This document shows, one piece after another, positions 34,729 to 43,764 of a stretch of DNA of 64,000 bases (positions are counted from its first letter, which is position 1; every line of letters starts with the position of its first letter). The stretch covers positions 1 to 64,000 of the forward strand of contig JBAYIE010000021.1 of the NCBI GenBank assembly GCA_041665785.1, read 5' to 3'. The translations under genes and the position numbers were made by a program. Origin of the DNA: JBAYIE01 sp041665785. GTDB taxonomy: Bacteria; Bacteroidota; Bacteroidia; UKL13-3. Under the pieces are notes generated by a model. The model was given only the letters and a program-made list of their open reading frames with translations, was not told where the DNA came from and did no database searches.

Positions 34729-36753
34729 ATGGAAAAATTCAACAACCGGCTTGTTCATGCATCAAGCCCCTATTTATTACAGCACGCCCACAATCCGGTC
34801 GATTGGCAGGAATGGAGTGAAGCGGCATTTGAAGAAGCCCGTGCAAGAGATTGCATGGTGCTGATCAGTATCGGATATTCTGCCTGCCACTGGTGCCATG
34901 TTATGGAACGTGAATGTTTCGAAGATGTGGAAGTTGCCGAGATGATGAACAAACATTTTGTTTGCATCAAAGTGGATCGGGAAGAGCGACCGGATGTAGA
35001 TCAGGTTTATATGGATGCTGTTCAACTGGTCGCCGGCAACGGAGGCTGGCCACTCAATTGTTTTACTTTGCCGGATGGACGTCCGTTATATGGTGGAACT
35101 TATTTTCCAAAACCGCAGTGGTTGCAGGTGTTGGATAACCTTTCCCAACTGTATGCTTCAAAAAAGGAAGAGGCTTTGCATTATGCTTCTAACCTGACCA
35201 AAGGTATTCAGCAAATGAATCTGATTGGTGAGAAGGAAAACACACTTACGTTCTCCTGGACGCAAATGCAATCCATCATGCATCAGTGGGCTGAATCATT
35301 GGATTTTGAATATGGGGGAATAAACCGGGCACCAAAATTTCCAATGCCTCTAAATTTGCAACTGTTACTGGATTATGGTGTGTATTCAGGTGAACATAAA
35401 TTTACGGAAGCGGTACATATTACTTTGAACCGTATGGCAGATGGTGGCATCTACGATCAGGTAGGTGGTGGCTTTGCCCGATATTCTACTGATATTTTCT
35501 GGAAGGTTCCGCATTTTGAAAAAATGCTGTACGACAACGCTCAACTGCTTTCGCTCTATGCGCATGCGTATCAGCATCAGGCCAACCCACGCTATCTGGA
35601 AGTATTGGAAGATACTTTCGCTTTTTTAAAACGGGAGATGATGTCGGAAGATGGTTTGTTTTACTCCGCACTGGATGCCGACAGCGAAGGGCACGAAGGG
35701 CTGTTTTATATTTGGAGTAAGAACGAATTGCGTACCATCCTGGGTGATGATGAGCCTGTATTTTCTATGTACTATGCTGTAGAAGAAAGCGGGAATTGGG
35801 AATTTAGCAGCAATATTTTGCACCGGGTGTTATCGGATAAACAAATGGTTGAGGCATGCGGATTGCCTCTGGATGAAATCCGGCAACGGATCCGCAGATG
35901 CAATGCTAAATTGTTGCAGAAACGTGAAAGCCGTATCCGGCCGGGACTCGATGATAAAATCATCACAGCCTGGAATGCATTAACCATTACCGGTTGCTGC
36001 GATGCTTTTAAGGCAACCGGTCGTGTCGAATTTCTGGAGGCAGCCGAAAGATGTGCGGATCAATTGTTGAAAAACCTCGAAGTACATGATACATGGTTTC
36101 GCATTTATAAAAATGGTAAAGCCAGTATTCCGGCCTTTGCCGAAGATTATGCCTGTTTGTGCGAAGCCTTGATTTCACTGTTTGAAGTAACCGGTAAAGA
36201 TTCTTATTTGAGTAAGGCAAAAGTGATTATGTCGGTAGCCAATGAATTGTTTTTTCAATCGGACCCCGGTTTATTCGCCTTCAACTCGCGTTTGCAACTA
36301 CAATTGGTTACACAAAAGTTCGCAACGCACGATGATGTAATTGCTTCCTCCAACAGCATTTTCGCGAAGTGTTTGTTCAAGTTGGGATTCCTGATGGATG
36401 AAGAGATCTTTCACACACAGGTCAAACAAATGAAACAGGTTATTCTGCCAACGATGTTAAAAATACCATCTGTATATGGAAATTGGTTGCAATTGTTTTT
36501 ATGGGAGCATTTCGGTTGGTATCAGTTAACAGTTACAGGTACTGTTCATTTTCCCTTGTTCAGGAACTACTATCCAGGACTTATGATATTACCGGTTTTG
36601 GAAAATACTTCAGTCCCTGTTTTACGCGAAAAGAAATCAGCAGCCTATAACCAATACTTTCTGTGCAGGGACTTTACCTGCGAGTTACCGGTTAATGATC
36701 CGGAAAAGGCATTGCTTAAAATCAGGTATCAGGTTACAAATGAACCAACTTGA
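34729..36753 (+). CDS. DUF255 thioredoxin-domain protein (YyaL/SSP411-like)
   Basis: A 674-residue cytosolic protein. The N-terminal 170 residues form the DUF255 thioredoxin-like domain with SSPYLLQHAHNPVDW and the active-site-like CHWCHVME at 53-60. The remainder is an (alpha/alpha)6 barrel of the six-hairpin glycosidase/epimerase type (GGGFARYSTD, PHFEKMLYDNAQL, DDKIITAWNAL). Homologues include B. subtilis YyaL and human SPATA20, with no settled reaction. It has its own promoter box. Its last 20 bp overlap the end of the convergent caspase-like gene. Confidence 0.92.
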   Translation: MEKFNNRLVHASSPYLLQHAHNPVDWQEWSEAAFEEARARDCMVLISIGYSACHWCHVMERECFEDVEVAEMMNKHFVCIKVDREERPDVDQVYMDAVQLVAGNGGWPLNCFTLPDGRPLYGGTYFPKPQWLQVLDNLSQLYASKKEEALHYASNLTKGIQQMNLIGEKENTLTFSWTQMQSIMHQWAESLDFEYGGINRAPKFPMPLNLQLLLDYGVYSGEHKFTEAVHITLNRMADGGIYDQVGGGFARYSTDIFWKVPHFEKMLYDNAQLLSLYAHAYQHQANPRYLEVLEDTFAFLKREMMSEDGLFYSALDADSEGHEGLFYIWSKNELRTILGDDEPVFSMYYAVEESGNWEFSSNILHRVLSDKQMVEACGLPLDEIRQRIRRCNAKLLQKRESRIRPGLDDKIITAWNALTITGCCDAFKATGRVEFLEAAERCADQLLKNLEVHDTWFRIYKNGKASIPAFAEDYACLCEALISLFEVTGKDSYLSKAKVIMSVANELFFQSDPGLFAFNSRLQLQLVTQKFATHDDVIASSNSIFAKCLFKLGFLMDEEIFHTQVKQMKQVILPTMLKIPSVYGNWLQLFLWEHFGWYQLTVTGTVHFPLFRNYYPGLMILPVLENTSVPVLREKKSAAYNQYFLCRDFTCELPVNDPEKALLKIRYQVTNEPT

Positions 36754-37303
36754 ATTCAAGTTTCTTCGCCAGTGTTCGATAGTAAACATTGATATGTGCT
36801 TTCACCCGCGTAATGTCTTTATATTCCTGAAGCATATCGATCAGAAGAATATCGAATACACAACCTTCAACAAATTTGATTTCCTTACCAAAACCGCAAA
36901 CACATAATGCATTTGTATCGCGCAAAAACTTTTTGATATGTCGCAGATCTGTATTCAGGGTATGGCATGTTCCGAAATGAATGATTTTATTGTGACAACG
37001 GGGCCCCAGAATTTTGGCAAAATCCTCAAGTGTTAAACTGTCGTTTCCTATTAAAATCTGATTGGGCTTACCGTGAAAGGCGATATAAAGAATACTGTAG
37101 TTTTTATACCTTCTGTGTTTCCATTGTTTCAGGTAGTATTCCAGATTTTCACGTGTTCCGCAATGACGGTGGATGTAGTTGATGTCTCTGTTCTTTTTCA
37201 AAAAAGTCAATACTTCCTGTACAGAGGTTTGCTGCTTGAGATTTTTACTCCAGTCGCCTTCCAGACAGAAAACTTCCTTATTATATGACTTAGCCAGTAT
37301 CAT
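36734..37303 (-). CDS. caspase/CHAT-like orphan protein
   Basis: A 189-residue soluble protein starting at the ATG at 37303; a longer frame runs back to 37390. The order of motifs is that of clan CD cysteine peptidases (caspase/CHAT): a strand with His-Gly (ILYIAFHGKPN, H77), about 35 residues, then a strand ending in the Cys (KIIHFGTCHTL, C113). The N-terminal VFCLEGDW block is a feature of an uncharacterised Bacteroidota family I associate, uncertainly, with DUF6642. The fold suggests a small protease that could act in regulation, cell death or defence. It overlaps the DUF255 gene tail to tail by 20 bp and has no other partner. Confidence 0.55.
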   Translation of the reverse strand: MILAKSYNKEVFCLEGDWSKNLKQQTSVQEVLTFLKKNRDINYIHRHCGTRENLEYYLKQWKHRRYKNYSILYIAFHGKPNQILIGNDSLTLEDFAKILGPRCHNKIIHFGTCHTLNTDLRHIKKFLRDTNALCVCGFGKEIKFVEGCVFDILLIDMLQEYKDITRVKAHINVYYRTLAKKLEFKLVHL

Positions 37304-37393
37304 CTTATTCCATGAACGTATTAAAACTTTTGAATGCGTCGCCCTTTTGGTTTGGCGGGCAAAGATGAAGTATTCGGGAGAATATCCCACAAA

Positions 37394-37422
37394 AAAGGCC
37401 TACAATAATATTGTAAGCCTTT
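37394..37422 (-). terminator. terminator of the dcw cluster (after ftsZ)
   Basis: On the minus strand AAAGGC-T-TACAAT/ATTGTA-G-GCCTTT forms a 12-bp stem with a single mismatch and AAT-type loop, followed by TTTT. It starts 19 bp after the ftsZ stop. Confidence 0.75.
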
Positions 37423-37440
37423 GATATTCAGTTATTAAAC

Positions 37441-39054
37441 TTAGTCGACATTGTCGTGCAGGAAGGAGTTATTGGTCCTGATTCCTGTTTTTTGGGTATT
37501 GGGTTCCTCAAACAAACTCAGGCGTGAAACCTGGTTTTCAGAGGAATGCGGCACATCATTCAGCTTTTTATTTTTACGGATATAAGCTGGTTCTTTCTCC
37601 AGATCGCGAATGCCTCCCGGAGATTTGATATTCACATTCAGGTTCTTCAATTCTTTAAGTCGCTGAATATGTTTTTCAAAACGCATTTCCTGTTGTTCTA
37701 CAGTGAGATTGTCTTCTTCGGAAGTATGGTTCACCATTTCAAAATGGATTTGTTCTTCAATTACCTCATCCAAACTGTGTTCAATGGATTCTTTATTTTT
37801 AATATCATTCACACGGTTACGGATTTCTTCATCTTCTTCCAATTCCGATTGCATTTCTAGATGCGTTGTTTCTTCCTCAATGCGCAACTCAAACCGGATA
37901 GTTTCCTTTTCTGGAAAAGTTTCGGGTGGTATTTCATTTGACGGAATTTCGGAAACAGGGAGTTCATTCTGCGTCACTTTATTTTCCGGATTGATAATTA
38001 CCATCTCATTGGGACGAGCTTGTTCGTATAGTACATGCTTCGTTTTCGGCTCGGCTGTATTGGATGAGGTATAGATGATTCTGTTTTCGCGGGTTTCAAA
38101 TCCGGTTGCAATCAAGGTAACGGAAAGATTATCGCCTATGTTTTCATCAAACGATGTTCCCAGGATCATATCAGCAGTTAATCCTGCTTCCTCCTGAATA
38201 TAATTGGAGATCTGATCGATTTCATCCATCAGTACTTCGGCATTACCGGAAGTGATATTGAGGAGAATATTTTTTGCTCCGCTGATTTGATTTTCGTTGA
38301 GGAGTGGTGAAGCCAGAGCAGCCTGAACAGCACGAATTGCACGATTCTCTCCTTCAGCCATAGCAGATCCCATCAATGCTACACCGCTGTTTTGCATTAC
38401 GGTTTTAACATCTTCAAAATCCACATTGATATAACCAGGGAAAGTGATTATTTCTGCAATTCCTTTGGCTGCAATAGTCAGAATATCGTTGGCATGACTA
38501 AAGGCCTGGCGAATGGGAAGATTGCCATACATTTCCTTGATCTTGTCGTTGTTAATTACCAGCAGGCAATCCACACTGCGCTTTAAGGTTTCTATTCCTT
38601 CATCGGCATGTGCTTTTCTCTTTTTACCTTCAAAGGCGAAAGGAGTAGTGACAATACCAACCGTTAAAATATCCAACTCGCGTGCAGCTTTTGCAATGAT
38701 TGGTGCGGCACCGGTACCGGTACCTCCGCCCATTCCGGCAGTTATAAATAACATCTTGGTATGTACACCAAAAATATCAATGATATCTTCAATGGCCTCC
38801 ATGGCCGCTTTTTTTCCAACTTCCGGATTTGCTCCGGCTCCAAGACCGGAAGTTAAACCGGAACCCAACTGAACTTTGTTGGGGATAGGACTGGCTTCAA
38901 GTGCCTGCAAATCGGTATTGCAAATCACGAAGTCAACACCTTTGATGCCCTGGTTGAACATATGGTTCACGGCATTTCCGCCTCCGCCTCCTACTCCAAG
39001 TACCTTGATGATACTCGACCGGTCTTTGGGCAAATCAAATTTTAATGTGTTCAT
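37441..39054 (-). CDS. ftsZ: cell division protein FtsZ with long C-terminal linker
   Basis: A 537-residue tubulin homologue, last gene of the division cluster. The GTPase domain has GVGGGGGNAVNHM near the start and the tubulin signature GGGTGTG at 109-115, with NTD-type T7 residues after it. The globular part ends near residue 320. The next 200 residues are an acidic, low-complexity linker rich in Glu, Thr and Asn. The conserved C-terminal peptide is NNSFLHDNVD, the Bacteroidota version of the FtsA/ZipA binding tip. The linker is much longer than in E. coli. It builds the Z ring; ftsA lies 50 bp upstream. Confidence 0.97.
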   Translation of the reverse strand: MNTLKFDLPKDRSSIIKVLGVGGGGGNAVNHMFNQGIKGVDFVICNTDLQALEASPIPNKVQLGSGLTSGLGAGANPEVGKKAAMEAIEDIIDIFGVHTKMLFITAGMGGGTGTGAAPIIAKAARELDILTVGIVTTPFAFEGKKRKAHADEGIETLKRSVDCLLVINNDKIKEMYGNLPIRQAFSHANDILTIAAKGIAEIITFPGYINVDFEDVKTVMQNSGVALMGSAMAEGENRAIRAVQAALASPLLNENQISGAKNILLNITSGNAEVLMDEIDQISNYIQEEAGLTADMILGTSFDENIGDNLSVTLIATGFETRENRIIYTSSNTAEPKTKHVLYEQARPNEMVIINPENKVTQNELPVSEIPSNEIPPETFPEKETIRFELRIEEETTHLEMQSELEEDEEIRNRVNDIKNKESIEHSLDEVIEEQIHFEMVNHTSEEDNLTVEQQEMRFEKHIQRLKELKNLNVNIKSPGGIRDLEKEPAYIRKNKKLNDVPHSSENQVSRLSLFEEPNTQKTGIRTNNSFLHDNVD

Positions 39055-39104
39055 AACATTGGTTATTTAGTTATGGAAGGCCACCCGAAGGAAGCCGACT
39101 TTTG

Positions 39105-40412
39105 TTAAGAGAAATCCTTCATGTCTTCCTCGTCGTTGAGCCATGCGCGACTCTTTTCGAGAATTTTGGTTAAAAATCCGCCAGAACCTTTTTTTACATC
39201 TGCAGCAGGAGCGGCATCCGGTGTTGTAGCCGGTTCATTCGCAATGGCATTCAATCCTTTGATGACCAAACCTACTCCGGTAGCATACATCGGGCTCTTG
39301 ATATCTTCGACAATGGACTTGGAAATATGTGTACTTGGATAACCGATTCGTGCATCCATACCGGTTACAAACTCAACCAGTTTATCGAGATGTTTTAATT
39401 GCGCCCCGCCTCCGGTAATGACGATCCCTGCATTTAATTTTTTATCAAGCCCCGACGATTTGATTTCAAACAAAACAGATTCAAATATTTCTTCAACACG
39501 AGCCTGTATAACTAATGCCAGATTACGTACGGATACTTCTTTTGGAGGGCGGCCATGAAATCCGGGAATACAAACGATTTCATTTTCTTTGTTTTCGTCG
39601 GCCAGTGCAGAACCGAATTTTAATTTCAGCAATTCGGCCTGATTGCGCAATACCTGACATCCATCAACAATATCTTCAGTAATCACATTGCCACCAAATG
39701 GAATAACAGCGGTATGGCGGATGATTCCGTTTTTGAAGATAGCTACATCTGTTGTTCCACCGCCAATGTCAACCAAACAAACACCGGCTTCGAGTTCTTC
39801 CGGAGTTAAAACTGATTCAGAAGAAGAGAGTGGTTCGAGTATAAGATCGGCAACATCCAGACCAGCACGATTCACACTTTTATGGATATTCTTGATTGCG
39901 TCCAGATGGCCGGTAATGATGTGGAAATTGGCTGATAGGCGCACACCGGTCATACCCACCGGATCCGGAACATCGCTGAAATCATCAACCTGGAATTCCT
40001 GAGGCAGTACATGAATGATTTCATCACCGGCAGGAAGGGCCAGTTTATAGGTATCCTGTACCAAACGTTCTACATCCTCGCGTGTAATCTCCTCATCGTT
40101 GTTGGAACGACTGATCGAATTCCGGTGTTGTAAACTTTTGATATGCTGACCGGCAATGCCAACATGTACGGAGTTGATTTCAATTCTGAATTTTCCGTTC
40201 GTCATCGATTGCTTGGCCTTTTCAACAGCTTCACGGATAGCCGTTACCGTCTTATCAATATTACGAACTTCGCCACGGATTACCCCGAGTGACTCAGCCC
40301 GGCCCATTCCCAGAATTTCAACTTTCCCATGCTCATTTTGTGTACCTACAATTGCACAAACCTTGGTGGTACCAATATCCAACCCAACAACTACATTTTT
40401 GATATTTTCCAT
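39105..40412 (-). CDS. ftsA: cell division protein FtsA
   Basis: A 435-residue actin-fold ATPase that tethers FtsZ to the membrane. The phosphate-binding GLDIGTTKVCAIVG is at the N-terminus; VDIGGGTTDVAIF and ITGGGAQLKHLD are the other two nucleotide motifs. The C-terminal amphipathic helix (FLTKILEKSRAWL) is the membrane anchor. The ATG at 40412 is preferred to the one at 40463 because it starts just before the conserved core and leaves a 4-bp gap to ftsQ. It is in the standard ftsQ-ftsA-ftsZ order. Confidence 0.96.
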   Translation of the reverse strand: MENIKNVVVGLDIGTTKVCAIVGTQNEHGKVEILGMGRAESLGVIRGEVRNIDKTVTAIREAVEKAKQSMTNGKFRIEINSVHVGIAGQHIKSLQHRNSISRSNNDEEITREDVERLVQDTYKLALPAGDEIIHVLPQEFQVDDFSDVPDPVGMTGVRLSANFHIITGHLDAIKNIHKSVNRAGLDVADLILEPLSSSESVLTPEELEAGVCLVDIGGGTTDVAIFKNGIIRHTAVIPFGGNVITEDIVDGCQVLRNQAELLKLKFGSALADENKENEIVCIPGFHGRPPKEVSVRNLALVIQARVEEIFESVLFEIKSSGLDKKLNAGIVITGGGAQLKHLDKLVEFVTGMDARIGYPSTHISKSIVEDIKSPMYATGVGLVIKGLNAIANEPATTPDAAPAADVKKGSGGFLTKILEKSRAWLNDEEDMKDFS

Positions 40413-40416
40413 TACC

Positions 40417-41217
40417 TCAATTATTTTTTTTACAAACGATTTGTCCTTTATAGCGCACATCAATATCCGAGTACCTTTCCCAACCCAGTCGGTTTAGTGC
40501 TTCCCGGTAAAACAACATGAGTTTATTGAACTTCGTTTCCATATCTGATGTGTTGCCAAAATGAATGGTGTGATTCCCGACTTTAGGAATCAAAACAAAC
40601 TCACTTGCAGCATTAACAAATATCTGTTCGATCTGTGCCTTCCAGAAGGCATCTTTATCAACATATGTGGCTATCTTCAAAAGTTCCTGCCCAATGAATG
40701 ATTGCAGGCTGTCGGAGGGGACACCCGGTTCATATATATTTCCGGTAGCAACCATCACACGTGCCGTAAACAAAGAGGATTCAGGCATTTTAACACCTGT
40801 ACGATCCAGATAGAATGATTCTCCTTTTACGTTCAGAATACGCAAAATGGGCTCCCGTTGTACGATGTGGATATTTAAACCACCGTTCATATCAGTGAAC
40901 ACTTTTGCCTTTTTAGCGAAGCGATCTGTCCCCAGTTTCTTTTCCAGAGCATCAATATGCAATGCATGAATCAAGGTGCCGGGGATCTTTTTTTCATCTC
41001 CATCTTCCCGGATTACCCGCAAAACGCGATTGCGATCAATGAATTGCAATTCGTTTTCAGGTTCGATATGAATGCTGACGGATGTACATTTAATGGCTGT
41101 TTCCTGTTTGTGTACAAAGGATAAACTAAGAACAAGTCCGCCAACGAGGAAAACCCACCCGATTACGATGAATACCTTTTTTGTTGTTTGCCAAAACCTG
41201 ACTTTATCGAATGCCAT
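40417..41217 (-). CDS. ftsQ: cell division protein FtsQ
   Basis: A 266-residue bitopic protein. A short basic cytoplasmic start is followed by one membrane helix (VFIVIGWVFLVGGLVLSLSF), a POTRA-type domain (AIKCTSVSIHIEPENELQFID) and a beta domain. FtsQ links FtsA/FtsZ to the septal FtsW-FtsI synthase in the periplasm. Sequence is poorly conserved, so the call rests on topology, length and position between murC and ftsA. Its first 14 bp overlap the end of murC, which suggests translational coupling. Confidence 0.88.
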   Translation of the reverse strand: MAFDKVRFWQTTKKVFIVIGWVFLVGGLVLSLSFVHKQETAIKCTSVSIHIEPENELQFIDRNRVLRVIREDGDEKKIPGTLIHALHIDALEKKLGTDRFAKKAKVFTDMNGGLNIHIVQREPILRILNVKGESFYLDRTGVKMPESSLFTARVMVATGNIYEPGVPSDSLQSFIGQELLKIATYVDKDAFWKAQIEQIFVNAASEFVLIPKVGNHTIHFGNTSDMETKFNKLMLFYREALNRLGWERYSDIDVRYKGQIVCKKNN

Positions 41218-42628
41218 TATAAGGACGGGGGGTTAATGAATTCAATAATTGACGAAGGGGTTCAACCAATTGATCGATATCGCCCGCACCTACAGTTATC
41301 AGCACTTCCGGGTTTTTTTGTGCAATGACTGAAAGGACATCTTCCCTGGCGCACAATGCTTTTTCAGGAGCAGAAATTTGTGTCAGTAACATGGCTGAAC
41401 TTACCCCCGGAATAGGAAGTTCACGGGCAGGATAAATATCCAGCAACACAATATCATCTACAAGGCTAAGGCTTTTAGAAAAGCCTTCTGCAAAATCGCG
41501 TGTTCGGGAATATAAATGCGGTTGAAAAATGGCAGTAATTTTTCGTTCCGGATACATTTGTTTTACGGAAGAAAGAATGGCATTCAACTCTTCAGGATGA
41601 TGCGCATAATCGTCGATAAATATTCTGTTTTGTTGTTGAATAATATATTCAAACCTACGCTTGACTCCTTTGAAAGTAGCCAGTCCGGTCCTTAATTCTT
41701 CCTCATTGATTCCTGCTTCCAGTGCTGCAACTGAAGCAGCAATGGCGTTCTCAACATTATGCAAACCCGGAATACCCAAATAAAGATTAGCGATTATTTT
41801 TTTCGCATAATGAAGATCAAAAAAGTATTGATCCTTGCTAATCCGGATATTTTCTGCATGAGCATCTGCATTCTCATGCAAACTGTAGGTAAGAATCCGA
41901 TGCGATGCATTTTTGAGTGACCGGAGTATTTTGCTCAATTCCAGTTCTTGCTTAATAATTAACAAATCCCTTACCTGCGATGCATAAGCTGCAAATGAAT
42001 CCAGTAAAGCGCTGTGTTCACCATAGATATCCAGGTGATCGGCATCGGTGGATGTGATGATGCCAATGGATGGATGCAAAGTCAGGAAGGATCTGTCGAA
42101 TTCATCCGCTTCTACCACCATATATTGTTTCGATGGATCCAGATGGGCATTGCCGGTAAGGAGATTGGTTTGGTAATTGGTAGAAATGCCTCCGAGAAAT
42201 GCAGCGCAACCCGTAGTACTTTGTTTTAACAAATGAGCAATCAATGTTGAAGTAGTAGTCTTGCCATGTGTTCCGGCAACTCCTATCGTACGATAAGCAT
42301 CGGTTATCCATCCCAACACCTGCGAACGTTTAAGGAGGGTAAAGGTGTGTTGCTGAAACCAAAGGAGTTCCTGATGATCTTTGGGAATGGCTGGTGTGTA
42401 TATAACCAATGTGCTTTCGGGCATCAATTGCAAGGATTCCAATTCGCTTCCCAGATCTGAATAATGTATTTCAATTCCTTCTTTGGACAATTCAAGCGTT
42501 AAGGGAGTTTGCGTTTTATCATAACCCATAACTTTTACACTACGCAAATGAAAATAACGGGCAATGGCACTCATACCGATTCCTCCGACACCCAAAAAGT
42601 AAACCAATTTTACAGTTGCTAAATTCAT
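41204..42628 (-). CDS. murC: UDP-N-acetylmuramate-L-alanine ligase
   Basis: A 474-residue Mur ligase adding L-Ala to UDP-MurNAc. The N-terminal Rossmann motif FLGVGGIGMSAIARYF binds the UDP substrate; GVAGTHGKTTT is the ATP loop, with EADEFDRSF and DYAHHPEE for metal and substrate. It ends TVGAGDID, the usual MurC end. It overlaps murG by 4 bp and ftsQ by 14 bp. In many bacteria murB and ddl follow murC; both are absent here, which is normal for this phylum. Confidence 0.96.
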   Translation of the reverse strand: MNLATVKLVYFLGVGGIGMSAIARYFHLRSVKVMGYDKTQTPLTLELSKEGIEIHYSDLGSELESLQLMPESTLVIYTPAIPKDHQELLWFQQHTFTLLKRSQVLGWITDAYRTIGVAGTHGKTTTSTLIAHLLKQSTTGCAAFLGGISTNYQTNLLTGNAHLDPSKQYMVVEADEFDRSFLTLHPSIGIITSTDADHLDIYGEHSALLDSFAAYASQVRDLLIIKQELELSKILRSLKNASHRILTYSLHENADAHAENIRISKDQYFFDLHYAKKIIANLYLGIPGLHNVENAIAASVAALEAGINEEELRTGLATFKGVKRRFEYIIQQQNRIFIDDYAHHPEELNAILSSVKQMYPERKITAIFQPHLYSRTRDFAEGFSKSLSLVDDIVLLDIYPARELPIPGVSSAMLLTQISAPEKALCAREDVLSVIAQKNPEVLITVGAGDIDQLVEPLRQLLNSLTPRPYNGIR

Positions 42629-43764
42629 ATACTCGATTCATGGATAAGTTTGAGTACCTCTTTTTCAATTCTACCTGCTGCATCGGGCATTGCAAACATG
42701 GCAATATTATTACGCAGCTGCGCCTGGCGCATAGGGTTGTTCATCAGGCTGATCAACTCAGGAATTAAAGCTGACCTTGCATCCTGATCGCGAACCATCA
42801 ATGCTGCCTGTTGCTCCACCAAAGCCATTGCATTTTTGGTTTGATGATCTTCGGCTACATTGGGAGAAGGAACCAGGATAACCGGCTTTTTAACCTGAGC
42901 TATTTCAGCTATTCTCAATGCATCCGCTCTGGAAATGACCACATCTGCCGCAGCGTAAGCCAGGTGCATTTCATAAATAAACGATTGACAATTCACAGAA
43001 CCTCCGGAATTGTTTTCTGAAATAATAAGTGTTTTTACCGGATCTAATCGTTGCCGGTTAAAATTTAAACCTGTTTGCCAGATTACCTGAACATGTTGTT
43101 GATGAATTTCATTTATGCCATTCAACATGCTTTCGTTAATGGTTCGTGCACCAAGACTCCCTCCAATTACCAAAACGGTTTTCTTCGATGAGTCTAAACC
43201 GAAATGGGTATATGCTTCTTTTTTGAATTGTTGAACATCAATTAAATCCTTGCGGATCGGATTTCCGGTTTTTACAATTTTACGTTCCGGAAAGAAACGT
43301 TCCATGCGATCATAAGCCACGCAAATGGTATTTACACGGTTACGGAGAATTTTATTTGTAATTCCTGCATACGAATTTTGTTCGTGAATAAGGGTTGGAA
43401 TATCACGCATGGTTGCGGCATACAGCAATGCACCACTGGCATAGCCACCAAAGCCAATAGCCACATCGGGTTTATATTCACGCAGGATTTGGAGTGATTT
43501 CCAAACACTGTGTATGACTTTTAAAGGGAATAAGAAATTCTTTGGTGAGAGACTTCGTTGCAATCCACTGATCCAAAGTCCGATGATTGGGAAGCCGGCT
43601 TTTGGAACTTTTTCCATTTCCATGCGATCGCTGGCACCAACAAATAAAATTTCTGCATCGGGATGGCTTGAGCGAATAGCCTGTGCAACCGCAACGGCAG
43701 GGTATATATGACCTCCGGTACCACCACCGCTGACTATAAATTTTAATTTTTTAGATGTGTTCAT
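42625..43764 (-). CDS. murG: UDP-GlcNAc transferase MurG (lipid II synthesis)
   Basis: A 379-residue GT-B glycosyltransferase that adds GlcNAc to lipid I on the inner membrane face, making lipid II. GGGTGGHIYPAVAVA at the N-terminus binds the acceptor diphosphate; IHEQNSYAGITNKIL, VIGGSLGARTIN and SRADALRIAE are the other family blocks, with PVILVPSPNVAEDHQTKNA for UDP-GlcNAc. It overlaps ftsW and murC by 4 bp each, showing coupled translation. Everything about the gene is ordinary for the family. Confidence 0.96.
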   Translation of the reverse strand: MNTSKKLKFIVSGGGTGGHIYPAVAVAQAIRSSHPDAEILFVGASDRMEMEKVPKAGFPIIGLWISGLQRSLSPKNFLFPLKVIHSVWKSLQILREYKPDVAIGFGGYASGALLYAATMRDIPTLIHEQNSYAGITNKILRNRVNTICVAYDRMERFFPERKIVKTGNPIRKDLIDVQQFKKEAYTHFGLDSSKKTVLVIGGSLGARTINESMLNGINEIHQQHVQVIWQTGLNFNRQRLDPVKTLIISENNSGGSVNCQSFIYEMHLAYAAADVVISRADALRIAEIAQVKKPVILVPSPNVAEDHQTKNAMALVEQQAALMVRDQDARSALIPELISLMNNPMRQAQLRNNIAMFAMPDAAGRIEKEVLKLIHESSI

